7,053 nucleotides of DNA from an uncultured Lachnospiraceae bacterium. Lineage in GTDB: Bacteria; Bacillota; Clostridia; Lachnospirales; Lachnospiraceae. Positions within the stretch are counted from its first letter, which is position 1. Each line of letters opens with the position of its first letter. Under the pieces are notes generated by a model. It did not search any database. It was not told where the DNA came from and saw only the letters and a list, made by a program, of their open reading frames with translations. Below, piece by piece: positions 6,577-7,053 of this stretch. Both the position numbers and the translations under genes were made by a program. The stretch is from the NCBI GenBank assembly GCA_946533525.1, contig CAMNBW010000080.1, forward strand, positions 1 through 7,053, given 5' to 3'.

Positions 6577-6933
6577 ATGAGCGATATTAAAGATTTTGAA
6601 CTTGAGATCGACGAGACAGGCAAGGCTACCGAGGATCTTCCCGCAGAGCCCGTTACCGATGCCGAAGAGGTTATCGAAGAGGGAGCCGAGCTCTCGATGG
6701 ACGAGATGGACGAGATAGCCGGCGGACTTCATACCAAGACGGATTACTATGTACATAGGTATTGTCCTTACTGCAAAAAGTCTCATAAGAAGATCGCAAA
6801 GTGTAAGGAGTCCTTTACCTACAAGAAAAAGAGATTCCCTCTTTACTGGTGCAATACTGCAAAGCATCACTGGTTTGTCGCTTCAAACGGCTGCTTTGAC
6901 CAGTACGCAAATAAGATCGATTCTAACAAATAA
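6577..6933 (+). CDS. Double-glycine leader peptide precursor, cationic Cys-rich core
   Basis: This 118-residue protein has a two-part make-up. Residues 1-50 are strongly acidic (19 Asp/Glu, 2 Lys) and end in LSMDEMDEIAGG, an exact fit to the L-S-x-x-E-[LM]-x-x-I-x-G-G leader motif cut by C39-peptidase ABC exporters. Residues 51-118 would be the released 68-residue core: 15 Lys/Arg against 4 Asp/Glu, 13 aromatic residues, five Cys (63, 66, 76, 92, 106) and five His. The CPYC knuckle with Cys92 and His97/98 could bind a metal like a zinc ribbon; disulfides or RiPP modification are alternatives. It does not match any bacteriocin family I recognise. AAAGGAGG at 6563-6570, 6 bases before the ATG, implies strong translation. 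A hairpin and another gene follow, so modification, export or immunity functions may lie beyond the window. Secretion by this leader is well supported; antimicrobial action is inference. Confidence 0.8.
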   Translation: MSDIKDFELEIDETGKATEDLPAEPVTDAEEVIEEGAELSMDEMDEIAGGLHTKTDYYVHRYCPYCKKSHKKIAKCKESFTYKKKRFPLYWCNTAKHHWFVASNGCFDQYANKIDSNK

Positions 6934-6953
6934 GTTTCAGGGCGGTCTTACTG

Positions 6954-6994
6954 ACCCGGAGTCCTCGTATTTAGCAGGGATTCCGGGTAATTTT
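6954..6994 (+). terminator. Leaky terminator or attenuator after the peptide gene
   Basis: Positions 6954-6965 pair with 6977-6988 over 12 bp (seven perfect pairs starting ACCCGGA, then two G-U wobbles among five more), with an 11-base loop. The following AATTTTAC has only four T residues. This is a strong stem with a weak U-tract, as expected of partial termination that keeps the precursor transcript more abundant than the downstream genes. The next ribosome binding site begins at 7000, so the hairpin could also protect the mRNA 3' end. Confidence 0.55.
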
Positions 6995-7010
6995 ACGTTG
7001 GAGGATTAAG

Positions 7011-7053
7011 ATGTCAGAAAAAGACACAATGAGAATGGCCGGATCTGATAAGA
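7011..7053 (+). CDS. Start of an unidentified gene (3' partial)
   Basis: An ATG at 7011, preceded by GGAGGA (7000-7005) at a 5-base spacing, opens a frame that runs off the window after 14 codons (MSEKDTMRMAGSDK). The ribosome binding site and the 77-base spacing from the peptide gene support a real gene in the same unit. The residues visible are polar and do not identify a family. Candidates by context are a second precursor, a modification enzyme, an immunity protein or an exporter. Confidence 0.55.
   Translation, partial: MSEKDTMRMAGSDK

Noticed and set aside
6749..7009. Second + strand frame overlapping the peptide gene
   Set aside because: It is out of frame with the well-supported precursor, lacks a ribosome binding site and runs through the hairpin and the next ribosome binding site.

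Overview
The window reads like a chromosomal segment of an anaerobic Firmicute of the class Clostridia, most likely a Lachnospiraceae member (a Butyrivibrio/Roseburia-like gut or rumen organism). This rests on four things: strong GGAGG ribosome binding sites, TTG starts in two of the genes, an AraC regulator with a PocR-type sensor, and a pyruvate phosphate dikinase very close in length and motifs to the Clostridium symbiosum enzyme. The genus is inference; no rRNA or tRNA is present.

Region by region (+ strand unless stated). Positions 2-76 hold the tail of an unidentified gene. Positions 62-186 hold a tight series of near-perfect hairpins with no U-tract. Positions 218-2289 are a tightly packed three-gene envelope operon (1-nt overlap, then a 3-nt gap): a two-pass membrane protein, a signal-peptide protein, and a larger exported protein with an OB-fold domain. 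The first two end in related domains that resemble the extracytoplasmic domain of ExbD/TolR. Positions 2377-3606 on the minus strand encode a PocR-AraC regulator that converges on the operon. It is divergent from ppdK (3759-6407), and the shared intergenic region has a promoter for each direction plus an inverted repeat placed like an operator. A strong intrinsic terminator closes ppdK.

Positions 6577-6933 encode a 118-residue protein with a very acidic leader ending in a textbook double-glycine processing motif, followed by a very basic, aromatic-rich, five-cysteine core. It looks like a bacteriocin or RiPP-type precursor of unknown family. A terminator-like hairpin with a weak U-tract separates it from another gene that starts at 7011 with a good ribosome binding site and runs off the window. 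This precursor and its cut-off neighbour are the best candidates for an undescribed system; the envelope operon is second.

How the parts work together: ppdK is core carbon metabolism (PEP/pyruvate/PPi), plausibly controlled by the divergent PocR-AraC sensor. The three exported or membrane proteins probably act together at the cell envelope. The double-glycine peptide belongs to a separate transcription unit that continues past the right edge.
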